A stretch of DNA of 64,000 nucleotides from Flavobacterium sp. BFFFF1 (GTDB lineage Bacteria > Bacteroidota > Bacteroidia > Flavobacteriales > Flavobacteriaceae): positions 1 through 64,000 of the forward strand of contig NZ_NKJE01000007.1 of assembly GCF_002256285.1 (NCBI RefSeq), given 5' to 3'. The notes under the pieces were generated by a model. The model searched no databases. It had not been told where the DNA came from and worked only from the letters and a program-made list of their open reading frames with translations. This document shows positions 53,295 through 61,873 of this stretch, piece after piece. The position numbers were made by a program, and so were the translations under genes. Every line of letters starts with the position of its first letter. The stretch's first letter is position 1.

Positions 53295-53644
53295 GGCGCA
53301 AAAATACACCTTCGCAATCGAAACCTAAAAAATCGGAGATCCGGCCCGGGTTGCTTCCGCTGGCCGGCATCCTTCACAGCTCGATTATTCCCGTTTCGTG
53401 GCATGCATCTTACCCAAAGCGCTCGCAGCATTGCAGGAATAAAGGTTTTACCGCTTAAAAAATATCATTCGCCTATTTTATTTTTGAGGGATTTTAGTGT
53501 GTTATATGTTTGTCGTGTAATTAATTGATAACACAGATTAACGGTATAACAAAACCTAACCCCAAAAAAATTTTATAGTAGTTTGTTTATATCTTGAATC
53601 GCCTCGGAATTCCCCTTTTCGAGGCCTTTCTTATTTTAGGAAGA
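53295..53644. other. Gene-free gap after the YCF48 gene
   Basis: 350 bases with no credible gene. The first third is GC-rich and contains CCGGCCCGGGTTGCTTCCGC, possibly a decayed dispersed repeat. The middle is AT-rich. A hairpin GCCTCG/CGAGGC (53601-53625) followed by a weak T-rich tract lies just before the ferredoxin stop. Confidence 0.5.
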
Positions 53645-53971
53645 CTAGTACTCAGGAGCCAGTTCGAGTTCCAAACCGTCCAGCTCTGGAGTGATGTGGA
53701 TCTGGCAGCCCAGGCGGCTGTTGGGCTTTACATAGAATGCTTCAGACAGCATGGCCTCTTCGTCGTCGCCTTTTTCGGGCAGCGTGACATCATTCAGGAC
53801 ATAACATTGGCAGGAGGCACACATGGCCATGCCGCCACAAATCCCTATTGTACCTTCCGGTGCCAGTTCGTAAGCCTTACAAAGTTCCATGATATTCATG
53901 GACATATCAGTAGGCGCTTGAACCTCGTGGATTTGGCCTTCCCGATCCGTTATTTTTATGGTAATATCCAT
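53645..53971 (-). CDS. [2Fe-2S] ferredoxin, adrenodoxin type
   Basis: 108 residues. Cluster ligands Cys45, Cys51, Cys54 and Cys89 (ICGGMAMCASCQCYV, RLGCQI) follow the C-x5-C-x2-C-xn-C adrenodoxin pattern. It is an acidic electron carrier. The ferredoxin reductase gene lies 141 bases upstream on the same strand with a dispersed repeat between; they are likely partners. Confidence 0.94.
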   Translation of the reverse strand: MDITIKITDREGQIHEVQAPTDMSMNIMELCKAYELAPEGTIGICGGMAMCASCQCYVLNDVTLPEKGDDEEAMLSEAFYVKPNSRLGCQIHITPELDGLELELAPEY

Positions 53972-53984
53972 CTTTTGTTGTTGG

Positions 53985-54089
53985 AGCTGTTTCCCGCTGT
54001 CCGCTGTATCTTTTTATTTGCGATGAACGAAGCCGCCGAAACCGCGCCCGTCAAAGGCAAATAAAAAGGATGCCGCTTCCATCGGGGCT
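53985..54089 (+). repeat. Dispersed palindromic intergenic repeat, copy 3
   Basis: AGCTGTTTCCCGCTGTCCGC at the left and CATCGGGGCT at the right, with ATCTTTTTATTTGC pairing to GCAAATAAAAAGGAT in between. Same length (105 bp) as copy 1. It sits between the ferredoxin and the reductase genes. Confidence 0.8.
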
Positions 54090-54112
54090 GGCGTCTGCAT
54101 TATAGTGTTAAT

Positions 54113-55165
54113 TTAGTCAATCGATTTTACGACCGCTTTTTCCGCTTCCTTTCGGGATCCGTCAAAACCATCCACTCCAGACACCGTGGTGTACTTCATT
54201 ACATATTTCTTGCCGGGATTCAGGCGTTGGTAAACACTTTGACACATTAATGTCGCCTCATGGAAACCACAAAGGATGAGCTTTAATTTCCCGGGATACG
54301 TATTTACATCGCCAATCGCATAAATGCCCGGAACATTGGTTTGATAATCCAAAGCATTGTCCACTTTAATCGCATTTTTTTCGATTTCGAGTCCCCAGTT
54401 TGCAATCGGGCCCAGTTTTGGCGACAATCCAAACAACGGAATAAAATAATCGGTTTCGATTTTGCGGTGTGCACCGTTCTCGTCAATATCAATCGATTCA
54501 AGTCGCTCAGCACCATTCAGCCCGACGACTTCTCCCGGCGTAATCAACTTAATCTTTCCGAGGTTTTTGAGTTCCTGGACTTTCTCGACTGAATCGAGTG
54601 CCCCGCGAAATTCGTTGCGGCGGTGTATCAGGGTAACTTCAGAGGCGACATTGGAGAGGAAAATACTCCAGTCCAGTGCCGAGTCGCCGCCGCCGGCAAT
54701 TACCACTTTCTTATCACGAAATTTTTCAGGGTTTTTGATAAAGTATTTCACCCCTTTATCTTCATAGAAGGCGATGTCCTCGATCAAGGGTTTGCGCGGT
54801 TCAAAACTGCCAAGCCCTCCGGCAATCGCTACGGCGTTTGCATGGTGCTTTTTGCCTTTGTCGGTGGTGACGATAAAAGTCCCGTCGTCAAGCTTTTCAA
54901 TCGTTTCAGCGCGTTCACCCAATGTAAATCCGGGTTGGAACTGCTTGATTTGTTCCATCAGGTTGTTCACGAGATCGCCCGCCAAAACCTCCGGAAAACC
55001 GGGAATGTCGAAAATAGGCTTTTTCGGGTAAAGCTCCGCAAGTTGTCCTCCAATTTGCGGTAACGCATCAATGATGTGGCACCTCAGTTTTAATAAACCT
55101 GCTTCAAATACAGCGAAAAGCCCCGTGGGTCCCGCTCCTATTATAAGTATATCTGTTTTAATCAT
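54113..55165 (-). CDS. Ferredoxin--NADP reductase, thioredoxin-reductase-like (type 2)
   Basis: 350 residues from ATG 55165 (eight more residues if 55189 is used). FAD site IIGAGPTGLFAVFEAG, second dinucleotide site VVIAGGGDSALDW and C-terminal FAD motif IYAIGDVNTYPGKLKLILCG. The CxxC of thioredoxin reductase is absent between the two NAD-domain motifs, as expected for FNR type 2. It passes electrons between NADPH and ferredoxin; the [2Fe-2S] ferredoxin downstream is the natural partner. Confidence 0.93.
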   Translation of the reverse strand: MIKTDILIIGAGPTGLFAVFEAGLLKLRCHIIDALPQIGGQLAELYPKKPIFDIPGFPEVLAGDLVNNLMEQIKQFQPGFTLGERAETIEKLDDGTFIVTTDKGKKHHANAVAIAGGLGSFEPRKPLIEDIAFYEDKGVKYFIKNPEKFRDKKVVIAGGGDSALDWSIFLSNVASEVTLIHRRNEFRGALDSVEKVQELKNLGKIKLITPGEVVGLNGAERLESIDIDENGAHRKIETDYFIPLFGLSPKLGPIANWGLEIEKNAIKVDNALDYQTNVPGIYAIGDVNTYPGKLKLILCGFHEATLMCQSVYQRLNPGKKYVMKYTTVSGVDGFDGSRKEAEKAVVKSID

Positions 55166-55278
55166 TGTTTTTGAAATTCCGGCATTCATCTGTTTTCAGC
55201 TTAGTGTGCAAAATTCCTGAAAAAGCGGGACACCATTTATGACAACCATCACGTTTTGGCAAATATTTGGTCCGGTAC

Positions 55279-55355
55279 CGCGTGAGGGATCGAGGCGGTA
55301 TCCTTGCCTTTTTCAGGCAAGATTAAGCCGAGAGCCCGACCCGAAGGGGCACGCC
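55279..55355 (-). repeat. Dispersed palindromic intergenic repeat, copy 4 (reverse orientation)
   Basis: GCGTGAGGGATCGAGGCGGTATCC at one end and GAGAGCCCGACCCGAAGGGG at the other enclose ATCCTTGCCT / AGGCAAGAT. Its reverse complement has the same plan as copies 1-3: GCT-TCC-GCT-ATC, stem, GGAT-CGC-ATC. The outermost bases differ, so it may be a subfamily. Confidence 0.65.
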
Positions 55356-55363
55356 AAAAAAGC

Positions 55364-55603
55364 TTAAGCAATATTTTTTACAGTTTCGATTTGCGGAGCG
55401 AATTTTTTAATCGTGGTTTCGACACCGGCTTTCAATGTCATCTGGTTGACGCTGCAGGCGATGCAGGCGCCTTCGAGGCGAACGGTGACGTGCTTGTCAT
55501 CCTCGATCCCGATCAGCGTGATATCGCCGCCATCGGAATTCAGGAACGGCCTAATTTCTGCCAGTGCCATTTCGATGTTCTGCGTTAATTCTTCTGTTGT
55601 CAT
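55364..55603 (-). CDS. Short NifU C-domain protein
   Basis: 79 residues, a single NifU C-terminal domain. The cluster ligands are in GACIACSVNQMTLKAGVE (CxxC). It is an Fe-S scaffold or carrier. It lies 136 bases after mrp on the same strand and before ferredoxin reductase and ferredoxin: a small Fe-S and electron-transfer cluster. Confidence 0.94.
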   Translation of the reverse strand: MTTEELTQNIEMALAEIRPFLNSDGGDITLIGIEDDKHVTVRLEGACIACSVNQMTLKAGVETTIKKFAPQIETVKNIA

Positions 55604-55739
55604 TTTTTTTTTAATTTGAAAATGTGATGATTCGAAAATTCGGAAATGTGTTCCGGTTGTTCAATCTATACGCTTTTAGTACTATTGACCTGGAAATTGT
55701 CTGCCGTAACATTTTCAAATTTCCAAATCCTCAAATTTG

Positions 55740-56879
55740 CTAATTTTTCTTCACTGCTGAGCAGCCTGCCATGGTCGTAATCTTGATGGCCTCTGTAGCG
55801 GGAAGATTCTCATTCCGGTTGACGGTTTGCTGAACCACATTGCGGGTAATTTCCTCAAAAACCGTTTCGATAACCGAGGCGGTCTGCAATGCGGCAGGCC
55901 GGCCATAATCGCCGGCTTCGCGAATCGATTGTACGATGGGCACTTCACCTAAAAACGGCACATTGAGGTCTTCGGCCAAATTTTTTGCACCTTCCTGCCC
56001 AAAGATATAGTATTTGTTTTCAGGCAATTCTTCCGGAGTGAAATACGCCATGTTCTCGATAATTCCCAAAACAGGTACATTGATGCTCTCCGAAAGAAAC
56101 ATCGAAACGCCTTTTTTAGCATCGGCCAATGCGACTGCCTGTGGGGTACTGACTACGACCGCACCCGTTATTGGCAGCGCCTGCATGATCGACAAATGGA
56201 TGTCACCGGTTCCAGGCGGAAGGTCGATCAGCATAAAGTCAAGTTCGCCCCAATCTGCATCAAAAATCATTTGGTTCAATGCCTTCGACGCCATGGGACC
56301 ACGCCAGATCACGGCCTGGCTCGGTGCGGTAAAAAATCCGATGGACAATATCTTCACGCCATAACTTTCGATCGGCTTCATTTTAGAGCGGCCATCCACG
56401 GTCACTGAAATGGGCTTTGCCATTTCCACGTCAAACATGATGGGCATCGATGGTCCATAAATGTCGGCATCGAGGACACCGACTTTGAATCCCATTTGCG
56501 CCAATGTTACTGCCAGGTTCGCCGTAACCGTTGATTTCCCGACACCGCCTTTCCCGGACGCCACTGCAATGATGTTGCTGATTCCGGGAATCGCCTTGCC
56601 TTTAATTTGGTTGGCGTCCTGTTTTTCCGGTGTTTCCACCTTAATATTTACTTTTACTTTCGCCTCTGCCGATATCTTTTCCAGTATGGTTTTACGGATA
56701 TCGTCTTCCGCACGTTTCTTAATATGTAATGCCGGCGAATGCAACACGACATCGACCACTACTTCGTCACCGAAAGTGAGTACATTAGTCACGGCACCAC
56801 TTTCGACCATATTTTTACCTTCGCCTGCCACCGTGATGGTTTCGAGCGCTTTTAGGATTTCTTTTCTGTCTAGTTTCAT
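55740..56879 (-). CDS. mrp: Mrp/NBP35 family Fe-S carrier ATPase
   Basis: 379 residues. N-terminal DUF59/MIP18-like domain (1-90), then the ParA-like ATPase with deviant Walker A SGKGGVGKSTVTANLA, DADIYGPSMP and LIDLPPGTGD. In E. coli and Salmonella ApbC the Fe-S binding CxxC lies in the segment after ENMAYF; here the sequence is ENMAYFTPEELPENKYYIFG, with no cysteine. The only late cysteine is in MAGCSAVKKN at the C-terminus. The Bacteroidota form appears to bind cluster differently. Confidence 0.94.
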   Translation of the reverse strand: MKLDRKEILKALETITVAGEGKNMVESGAVTNVLTFGDEVVVDVVLHSPALHIKKRAEDDIRKTILEKISAEAKVKVNIKVETPEKQDANQIKGKAIPGISNIIAVASGKGGVGKSTVTANLAVTLAQMGFKVGVLDADIYGPSMPIMFDVEMAKPISVTVDGRSKMKPIESYGVKILSIGFFTAPSQAVIWRGPMASKALNQMIFDADWGELDFMLIDLPPGTGDIHLSIMQALPITGAVVVSTPQAVALADAKKGVSMFLSESINVPVLGIIENMAYFTPEELPENKYYIFGQEGAKNLAEDLNVPFLGEVPIVQSIREAGDYGRPAALQTASVIETVFEEITRNVVQQTVNRNENLPATEAIKITTMAGCSAVKKN

Positions 56880-56929
56880 AGTTTTTTGCTGTCTTATTAA
56901 GACTAAATTAAGTCCTGAAGCTTCGGGAG

Positions 56930-56937
56930 CAAAGATA
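56930..56937 (-). promoter_or_regulatory. -7 promoter element of mrp
   Basis: The minus strand reads TATCTTTG, 51 bases before the mrp ATG. Confidence 0.45.
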
Positions 56938-57134
56938 ATAGGAATAGTTGTGATTTTAAAGGATTTGGATTGGATTTGTCTATGGCTTTAATTTGGAATC
57001 CTGATAAGTGGAATCGACCGGATTTAAAAGTGACAACGCCGATCTCCCTTCAAAATATAGTTGGCGAAATGTACGTGTTATTAAGACTTAAAGTCAATCA
57101 AAATCAAATTTTTATATTGAAAAATGGAAATGGC

Positions 57135-57455
57135 CTACTGCACTTCCGGCTTCCACAAATGCTTTTCAAAATCCACAATCTGGTTGTCTTCCACTTCAAC
57201 GCCTTCGCTTTCCAAAAGCTGCTGCATTAAATTGGTGCCGTCAAAATGGTGCTTGCCTGTCAAAAGCCCAACGCGGTTTACCACCCGGTGCGCCGGCACA
57301 TCATCGGGGCAATTGTTCATGGCCCAGCCGACCATCCTGGCGGAGCGCGCGCTGCCAATGGCTTTGGCAATCGCGCCGTATGAAGTGACTTTTCCGTATG
57401 GAATCTGTCTCGCTACGGCGTATACCCGTTCAAAGAAATTGTCGTCGGCAGCCAC
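57135..57455 (-). CDS. Alkyltransferase-like (ATL) MGMT-family protein
   Basis: 106 residues. MGMT DNA-binding motifs are intact (RQIPYGKVTSYGAIAKAIG, SARMVGWAMNNCP), but the active-site PCHR is VPAHRVV: the alkyl-accepting cysteine is alanine. Such ATL proteins bind O6-alkylguanine and flag it for nucleotide excision repair. It is the third gene of trmB-LysE-atl; the ATG overlaps the LysE stop by one base. Confidence 0.94.
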   Translation of the reverse strand: MAADDNFFERVYAVARQIPYGKVTSYGAIAKAIGSARSARMVGWAMNNCPDDVPAHRVVNRVGLLTGKHHFDGTNLMQQLLESEGVEVEDNQIVDFEKHLWKPEVQ

Positions 57456-58090
57456 TAGCTGAAGTAATATAAAATGATGTTTACCAATGTAATGATTGAT
57501 ACAAGTCCTGTTATTGAACCAATAATATAGTTCATGTTTTTCAGAATAAAGGTTGTTTTGGACTGCATCTTTTTAAAGAAAGCGATGTAGCAGTAGAACC
57601 CAAAAAACGCACCCAGCCCGGAACCAAATACGAACGTATAAATAAACGGCAGCCTGAACTCAAAATAGTGGTACGATGCGAGTGTGACACTGATAAAAAC
57701 ATAAAAAGGAATCGGGAAGAAATTGAGCGCCGAAAGCAGCATCCCCATAAAAAAACGGCTTCGTTTACTGTGGAGCCTTACTTCTTCTTTGTCTACATTG
57801 GGCTTTTTTGCAAAAAAGAAAAAATATACCGTCAGCAACGCAAAAACCCCAAGTCCAGCCTCTCGAAGCATAATGACAATTTGCGGATTTTTGTCAATAA
57901 ATTCAGCGAAAATCACGCCAATAAACGTCTGTGCCAACACTACTATCGTCGCACCACAGGCAAAAATCATCGCTCGCGTTCGGCCTTCGCTGAGACTGAC
58001 TTTAGCCGCTGTCATATTGATCAGCCCCGGCGGTGTGATACCAAATGAGGCTGTGAGGAATCCGAGGAACAACGGCAGCGAATAACCCAT
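57455..58090 (-). CDS. LysE family transporter
   Basis: 211 residues with about six membrane helices. The first helix has the LysE/RhtB hallmark FGITPPGLINMTAAKVSLSEGR. It exports amino acids or related small molecules; the substrate is unknown. The ATG is directly adjacent to the trmB stop. Confidence 0.9.
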   Translation of the reverse strand: MGYSLPLFLGFLTASFGITPPGLINMTAAKVSLSEGRTRAMIFACGATIVVLAQTFIGVIFAEFIDKNPQIVIMLREAGLGVFALLTVYFFFFAKKPNVDKEEVRLHSKRSRFFMGMLLSALNFFPIPFYVFISVTLASYHYFEFRLPFIYTFVFGSGLGAFFGFYCYIAFFKKMQSKTTFILKNMNYIIGSITGLVSIITLVNIILYYFS

Positions 58091-58765
58091 TTATTTTATT
58101 TTAAACCGAATATACGTAATTGCTTTGTCAATTTCCAAATATTGTTTTTCATAAAACGTCTGGATACCAGTAACTTCCTCCGGAGCGCCATGATTGTTGT
58201 ACACATTGTGGTTGGCATACAACACCTCGTGGCCTTCGCCATGTAACACGCCAAGCGTGTATCCATGCATGAATTCACTGTCTGTCTTTAAATTCATGAT
58301 GCCGTCCGGTTTCAGGATCTTATTATACAACTGCAGGAATTCTGAATTGGTCATGCGGTGCTTCGTCCGCTTGTACTTAATCTGAGGATCAGGAAACGTA
58401 ATCCAGATCTCGTCTACTTCATTTTCGCCAAAAACATGATCGATCAGTTCAATCTGGGTGCGCACGAAAGCCACGTTGTGCATGCCGTCTTCAACTGCCG
58501 TCTTGGCACCACGCCAGAACCGTGCGCCTTTGATGTCAATTCCTACAAAATTCCGATCCGGATATTTTTCAGCAAGGCCTACAGAATATTCTCCTTTGCC
58601 ACAACCCAGTTCCAGAATCAACGGGTTTTCATTTTTGAAAAAATCTGCGTTCCATCTGCCTTTAAGCGGAAATGCCCCGCTTACCACTTCTTCCCTTGTT
58701 GGCTGGAAAACATTCCCGAAGGTTTCATTTTCCTTAAATCTTTTTAACTTATTTTTACTTCCCAC
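58091..58765 (-). CDS. trmB: tRNA (guanine-46-N7)-methyltransferase
   Basis: 224 residues from a GTG start (58765). SAM site LELGCGKGEYSVGLA and NFVGIDIKGARFWRG, and the TrmB signature WITFPDPQIKYKRTKHR. It makes m7G46 in the tRNA variable loop. First gene of an operon with LysE and ATL genes. Confidence 0.95.
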   Translation of the reverse strand: MGSKNKLKRFKENETFGNVFQPTREEVVSGAFPLKGRWNADFFKNENPLILELGCGKGEYSVGLAEKYPDRNFVGIDIKGARFWRGAKTAVEDGMHNVAFVRTQIELIDHVFGENEVDEIWITFPDPQIKYKRTKHRMTNSEFLQLYNKILKPDGIMNLKTDSEFMHGYTLGVLHGEGHEVLYANHNVYNNHGAPEEVTGIQTFYEKQYLEIDKAITYIRFKIK

Positions 58766-58852
58766 AACGTTGCTTTAATTATTTGGTAAAATTAAGGAAA
58801 TATACAAGAACCCAATTCGTTTTACCTTGCGCTTTTCAAAAATCATTTACCA

Positions 58853-59917
58853 TTGGAAACCACCACCCGAAATATCCTTGTCGCGCCCCTGAATTGGGGC
58901 ATTGGCCACGCGACACGGTGTATTCCCATTATCAAAGCATTACAGCAAAACAATTTCAATCCGATCATTGCATCCGATGGTGCCGCGCTGGCAATCCTTA
59001 AGAAAGAATTTCCTGAAATCCTGTGCCTGGAGTTGCCTTCTTACGAAATTGAGTATGCTAAAAATGGCAATCATTTCAAATGGAAAATGCTCAAAAACAT
59101 GCCCGCGATGATTGATGCCATTCTGAACGAAAAGAAAATCGTGAAAAAATGGGTGAAAAAATATGATTTGTACGGCATCATTTCAGATAACCGGCTTGGG
59201 GTGTTCAGCAAAAAAATTCCGTGTGTGTTTATGACGCACCAACTGAATGTTCTCACCGGGAATACTTCGTGGCTGACCAGCAAACTGCACCAGGCGACAA
59301 TAAAAAAATTCAACGAATGTTGGGTTCCCGATTTTCAGAAAAACCCAAACCTGAGCGGAAAACTGGGACATCTCGATCATCCGGATTTTAAGATCAAGTA
59401 TATTGGTGCGTTAAGCCGATTAAAGAAAATGCCGCTTCCGCAGCGTTACGACCTGATGGTCATGCTGTCTGGTCCGGAGCCGCAACGGAGCATGCTCGAA
59501 GAACGGCTGTTCGAAGAGTCGTTGCGTTATGACGGCAAAGTGGTTTTCGTAAAAGGAAAAATCGAGACCGAACAAAAGGTACTCCAATACGACAACATTA
59601 CTTTTTACAACTTTATGAACTCTGAAGAGCTCGAAAAAACGTTTAATGAAAGCGCATTGGTGCTTTGCAGATCGGGTTACACGACCATCATGGACCTTTC
59701 ATTCCTGAACAAAAAGGCGTTCTTTATTCCGACGCCGGGACAATATGAACAGGAGTACCTCGCTAAAAAACTGAAAAAGGAAGGATTGGTTCCGTATGCA
59801 AAACAGGAAGATTTCAGGATTGAGAATTTACTCGAGGTAGATTTGTACAAAGGACTTAAACCATTTGAAAACAAAACAAGCTGGAAACAGTTATTTGGAC
59901 TTTTCGAGCGTGAATGA
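58853..59917 (+). CDS. Glycosyltransferase (GT28/MurG-like C-domain)
   Basis: 354 residues. The start appears to be TTG 58853; the conserved N-terminus follows (ILVAPLNWGIGHATRCIPIIKAL). The C-terminal part has the nucleotide-sugar motif VLCRSGYTTIMDLSFLNKKAFFIPTPGQYEQEYLA, resembling MurG/MGDG synthases. Acceptor unknown. Its last 27 bases overlap the end of the histidine-kinase gene on the opposite strand. Confidence 0.88.
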   Translation: METTTRNILVAPLNWGIGHATRCIPIIKALQQNNFNPIIASDGAALAILKKEFPEILCLELPSYEIEYAKNGNHFKWKMLKNMPAMIDAILNEKKIVKKWVKKYDLYGIISDNRLGVFSKKIPCVFMTHQLNVLTGNTSWLTSKLHQATIKKFNECWVPDFQKNPNLSGKLGHLDHPDFKIKYIGALSRLKKMPLPQRYDLMVMLSGPEPQRSMLEERLFEESLRYDGKVVFVKGKIETEQKVLQYDNITFYNFMNSEELEKTFNESALVLCRSGYTTIMDLSFLNKKAFFIPTPGQYEQEYLAKKLKKEGLVPYAKQEDFRIENLLEVDLYKGLKPFENKTSWKQLFGLFERE

Positions 59918-60946
59918 GAATTCGGAACCAACACCAAACTGGCTCTCGATATAGATTTTCTCATCGTGCGCTTCTATAATATGCTTTACGATGGAAAGCC
60001 CAAGCCCTGATCCACCTTCTGCTCGGGCTCCGCTTTTATCGACACGGTAAAAACGTTCAAATAATCGTGGAATATGCTGTTTTTCGATGCCCTCGCCGTT
60101 GTCGTTGACGCGAACGATTACTTTATTATTCACCAGATCTTCAATACCCACTTCGACGGAGCCATTTTGCTTGCCGTACTTGATCGCATTGACAATCAGG
60201 TTCATCAGCACCTGCTGAATTTTCTCGCGGTCACCCATTACCTTGATCGGCTTGGCGTATTTATTGTCAAACGACAAAATAATGTTCTTCTTTTCCGCTT
60301 TCATCTCGAGAAGGTCGAATACATTCTGCACCACTTCGACGACATTGAATTCAGACATGGTCAGGTTTAGCGTCCCCGACTCCAGTTTGGTAATCATATC
60401 CAAATCCTGTACAATAAAAATGAGCCGTTCCACACCTTTTTCAGCCCGCTGCAGGTACTTTTTACGGATACTTTTGTCATCCATGGCACCATCAAGCAAC
60501 GTTGAAAGGTAACCTTGTACTGTGAAAAGCGGCGTCTTCAACTCGTGGGACACGTTGCCGAGGAACTCACGGCGGTATTCTTCGCGGACTTTCAGGGTTT
60601 CAATTTCCATTTTTTTATCCGTGGCGAACTTTTTCACTTCCCGCGTCAGGGTGGCCATATCTGTGCTGATGGACTCCCTGCGGAAGGTACTCGACTCAAG
60701 AAAAGACACGTCATCATAGATTTTTTTCACCCTCCGGTAAATAAAAACCTCCACACGGTATTGGATGACAAAAAAAGAAAATACATACAGGGAAATGGCA
60801 AACACCAGGCAAAAATTGATCAGGCCGTTGCGTTGCTGGTCGAAGAAAAAATACGCCAATATTGCTGCAAAACCTGTAGCAAACAGCGTAATATACAGCG
60901 CCGATTTTACGGCAAATTTATAAGTCTTTTTGAAACTGATGCTCAT
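59891..60946 (-). CDS. Membrane sensor histidine kinase, PhoR-like
   Basis: 351 residues. Two membrane helices at about 12-35 and 43-62 with almost no periplasmic loop, then a HAMP-like/coiled linker. Phosphoacceptor His134 in NVSHELKTPLFTVQGYL. ATPase boxes NLIVNAIKYG, VNDNGEGI and GGSGLGLSIVKHII. It lies 60 bases downstream of the response-regulator gene and pairs with it. PhoR identity is likely by family shape; a phosphate role is inferred. Confidence 0.9.
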   Translation of the reverse strand: MSISFKKTYKFAVKSALYITLFATGFAAILAYFFFDQQRNGLINFCLVFAISLYVFSFFVIQYRVEVFIYRRVKKIYDDVSFLESSTFRRESISTDMATLTREVKKFATDKKMEIETLKVREEYRREFLGNVSHELKTPLFTVQGYLSTLLDGAMDDKSIRKKYLQRAEKGVERLIFIVQDLDMITKLESGTLNLTMSEFNVVEVVQNVFDLLEMKAEKKNIILSFDNKYAKPIKVMGDREKIQQVLMNLIVNAIKYGKQNGSVEVGIEDLVNNKVIVRVNDNGEGIEKQHIPRLFERFYRVDKSGARAEGGSGLGLSIVKHIIEAHDEKIYIESQFGVGSEFSFTLEKSK

Positions 60947-61006
60947 TTTCGAAGTTGCAATGTACCAAAGTTACAAACCTGGTTAGTTTCCGGTACAATT
61001 CCGGCG

Positions 61007-61693
61007 TTAAACTTCGAATTTATATCCGACACCTTTTATGGTCTTGAAAAAATCATCTCCGATCTTCTCGCGAAGTTTCCTGATATGGACGTCGATCGTC
61101 CGGCCACCAACGATTACCTCGTTGCCCCAAACCTTATCCAATATCTCTTCCCGTTTAAAAACCTTTCCCGGTTTTGAAGCCAGCAGGTAAAAAAGCTCAA
61201 ACTCTTTCCTGGGCAAAACAATCTCAACGCCGTCCTTTATAATATTGTACTCTTCACGGTTGATTTCGATCCCGCCGACATTAAGGGTTTCAGAATTGCC
61301 GTGATCATCGTCTTTCAGCCTCCGCAGCAGCGCCTTTACCTTGCTGACAAGCAATTTTGGCTTGATTGGCTTGGTGATATAATCGTCTGCGCCGGCTTCC
61401 AGGCCGACAAGTTGTGAGTATTCTTCATTACGGGCAGTCAGGAAAGTAATGATGGTCTGGCTCGTTTCGGGCATTTTCCGAATCAACTCAGTGGCTTCCA
61501 TACCATCCATTTCGGGCATCATCACGTCCATGATAATGAGGTGCGGCAGTTCTTTTTTGGCTTTGGCTACGGCTTCCCTTCCATTGCTCGCGGTGATGAT
61601 CTGGTATCCTTCCTGTGAAAGATTGTACCCTACAATCTCGAGTATATCTGCCTCATCATCAACCAATAAAATCTTGATATCCTTTTTTTTCAT
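61007..61693 (-). CDS. OmpR/PhoB family response regulator
   Basis: 228 residues. Receiver domain with Asp56 as phosphate acceptor (LIIMDVMMPEMDGME) and Lys at TKPIKPKLL. Winged-helix output from about 135 (REEYNIIKDGVEIVLPRKEFELFYLLASKPGKVFKREEIL, RTIDVHIRKLREKIG). It is paired with the PhoR-like kinase and divergent from a TonB-dependent receptor gene. Confidence 0.94.
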   Translation of the reverse strand: MKKKDIKILLVDDEADILEIVGYNLSQEGYQIITASNGREAVAKAKKELPHLIIMDVMMPEMDGMEATELIRKMPETSQTIITFLTARNEEYSQLVGLEAGADDYITKPIKPKLLVSKVKALLRRLKDDDHGNSETLNVGGIEINREEYNIIKDGVEIVLPRKEFELFYLLASKPGKVFKREEILDKVWGNEVIVGGRTIDVHIRKLREKIGDDFFKTIKGVGYKFEV

Positions 61694-61772
61694 GTGCCGA
61701 ATTGTTCGATTTGTGAGTGTAAATGTAAATATAAAACAAAACCATAAGGTGCATTTACTGTAATTTAATGTC

Positions 61773-61850
61773 TTAACATTTTGATAATGTTAAAAACACT
61801 TAAACGTAACGCTCCATTAACGTGAATTTTACACAGCCGAAGTTCCTTTG
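61773..61850 (+). promoter_or_regulatory. TTAA-repeat array and probable promoter of the TonB receptor gene
   Basis: TTAAC/TTAAA words occur at 61773, 61790, 61800 and 61817 in a helically ordered array. TTAACATT...AATGTTAA (61773-61794) also forms an inverted repeat. TTCCTTTG at 61843-61850 is one base from the -7 consensus and no -33 TTTG is present, as expected for an activator-dependent promoter. The divergent PhoB-like regulator is the likely binder. Confidence 0.45.
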
Positions 61851-61873
61851 CATCAAAATTAAAACACCCGAAA

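Noticed and set aside
61700..61860. E. coli-type Pho box
   Set aside because: No CTGTCAT-like direct repeats are present; only the TTAA array is seen.
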